Shown here piece after piece: positions 14,401 through 14,554 of a stretch of 14,554 nucleotides of DNA. The position numbers and the translations under genes were made by a program. A model generated the notes under the pieces. That model did not search any database and had not been told where the DNA came from. It was given only the letters and a program-made list of their open reading frames with translations. Source of the stretch: Rhodospirillaceae bacterium (GTDB lineage Bacteria > Pseudomonadota > Alphaproteobacteria > Rhodospirillales > 2-02-FULL-58-16); contig JAUXMA010000008.1 of assembly GCA_030623425.1 (NCBI GenBank), positions 1 to 14,554 on the forward strand, written 5' to 3'. How positions within the stretch are numbered: the stretch's first letter is position 1; the number at the start of each line of letters is the position of its first letter.

Positions 14401-14554
14401 ATGCGTTTTAAGATTTTAGGCCTGTTCGCGGCCGTCGCGTTGATTGCCGCCTGTGAGACCGCCCCGGATGAAAGCGCCACCGCCAGCGGCGCCGGCACGG
14501 AGCGCTCTACCGCTGAACAGAAAAGCACGGCTCCGTTGCCAGGCTCACAGGAAG
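14401..14554 (+). CDS. pal: Peptidoglycan-associated lipoprotein Pal, N-terminal part (cut by window edge)
   Basis: Only 51 codons are visible. The protein starts MRFKILGLFAAVALIAAC, a lipoprotein signal with lipobox IAAC and the acylated cysteine at residue 18. The next residue is Glu, so outer-membrane sorting is expected. A flexible Ser/Thr/Ala-rich stretch follows, as in Pal proteins before the OmpA-like peptidoglycan-binding domain, which lies beyond the window. Identity rests on the lipoprotein signal and on position after tolB. GGGGAGA just upstream is a strong Shine-Dalgarno. The gene is separated from tolB by 218 AT-rich bases holding a repeat, a possible promoter and a hairpin, suggesting that Pal is also expressed on its own, in keeping with its high abundance in related bacteria. 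Confidence 0.9.
   Translation, partial: MRFKILGLFAAVALIAACETAPDESATASGAGTERSTAEQKSTAPLPGSQE

Noticed and set aside
14316..14528. 70-codon minus-strand open frame across the pal start
   Set aside because: It overlaps the clear Pal lipoprotein signal on the other strand and has no ribosome-binding site or recognisable sequence.

Overview
This 14.5 kb window looks like ordinary chromosomal DNA of a free-living alphaproteobacterium, most likely Rhodospirillales-like. The evidence is the alphaproteobacterial ruvCAB-ybgC-tolQRAB-pal order, a zauP-zapA-6S RNA block, the yebC-ruvC neighbourhood, and a proline-rich OmpA-domain protein beside a MotA/TolQ-type protein. Coding regions are GC-rich. I see no transposase, phage gene, CRISPR array, rRNA or tRNA.

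The layout is divergent around about 5127-5395. Positions 1-5126 are all on the minus strand. Read in transcription order they are gap (glycolytic GAPDH), an unrecognised 150-residue protein, thiE (thiamine phosphate synthase, probable TTG start), efp (elongation factor P), a SuhB-type inositol monophosphatase, a proline-rich OmpA-domain envelope protein, and the N-terminus of a MotA/TolQ/ExbB-like membrane protein cut by the window edge. Short gaps or overlaps suggest these genes are largely co-transcribed from the gap side.

Positions 5396-14554 are all on the plus strand. They begin with a division pair, zauP (coiled coil) and zapA, followed by a well-supported 6S RNA gene whose promoter lies partly inside the 3' end of zapA. 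Next come a YmdB/TIGR00282 phosphoesterase, yebC, the Holliday-junction genes ruvC-ruvA-ruvB, the thioesterase ybgC, and the Tol-Pal envelope system tolQ-tolR-tolA-tolB. After an AT-rich 218-base spacer comes the start of the lipoprotein gene pal. Stop/start overlaps of the ATGA type link ruvC-ruvA, ruvA-ruvB and tolA-tolB, implying translational coupling.

Functionally, the plus strand joins Z-ring assembly, global transcription control by 6S RNA, recombination, and envelope constriction by Tol-Pal. The minus strand joins central carbon metabolism, cofactor synthesis, a translation factor and envelope proteins. I found no clearly new biological system. The points most worth a second look are: the 6S RNA with a matching promoter and stem; an 11-codon mini-ORF bridging yebC and ruvC; the repeat-rich spacer before pal; the OmpA-like protein lacking the usual peptidoglycan-binding Asp; the proline/lysine-rich TolA linker; and the apparent absence of genes (tkt, pgk/fba, fthC) that relatives often carry at these junctions.
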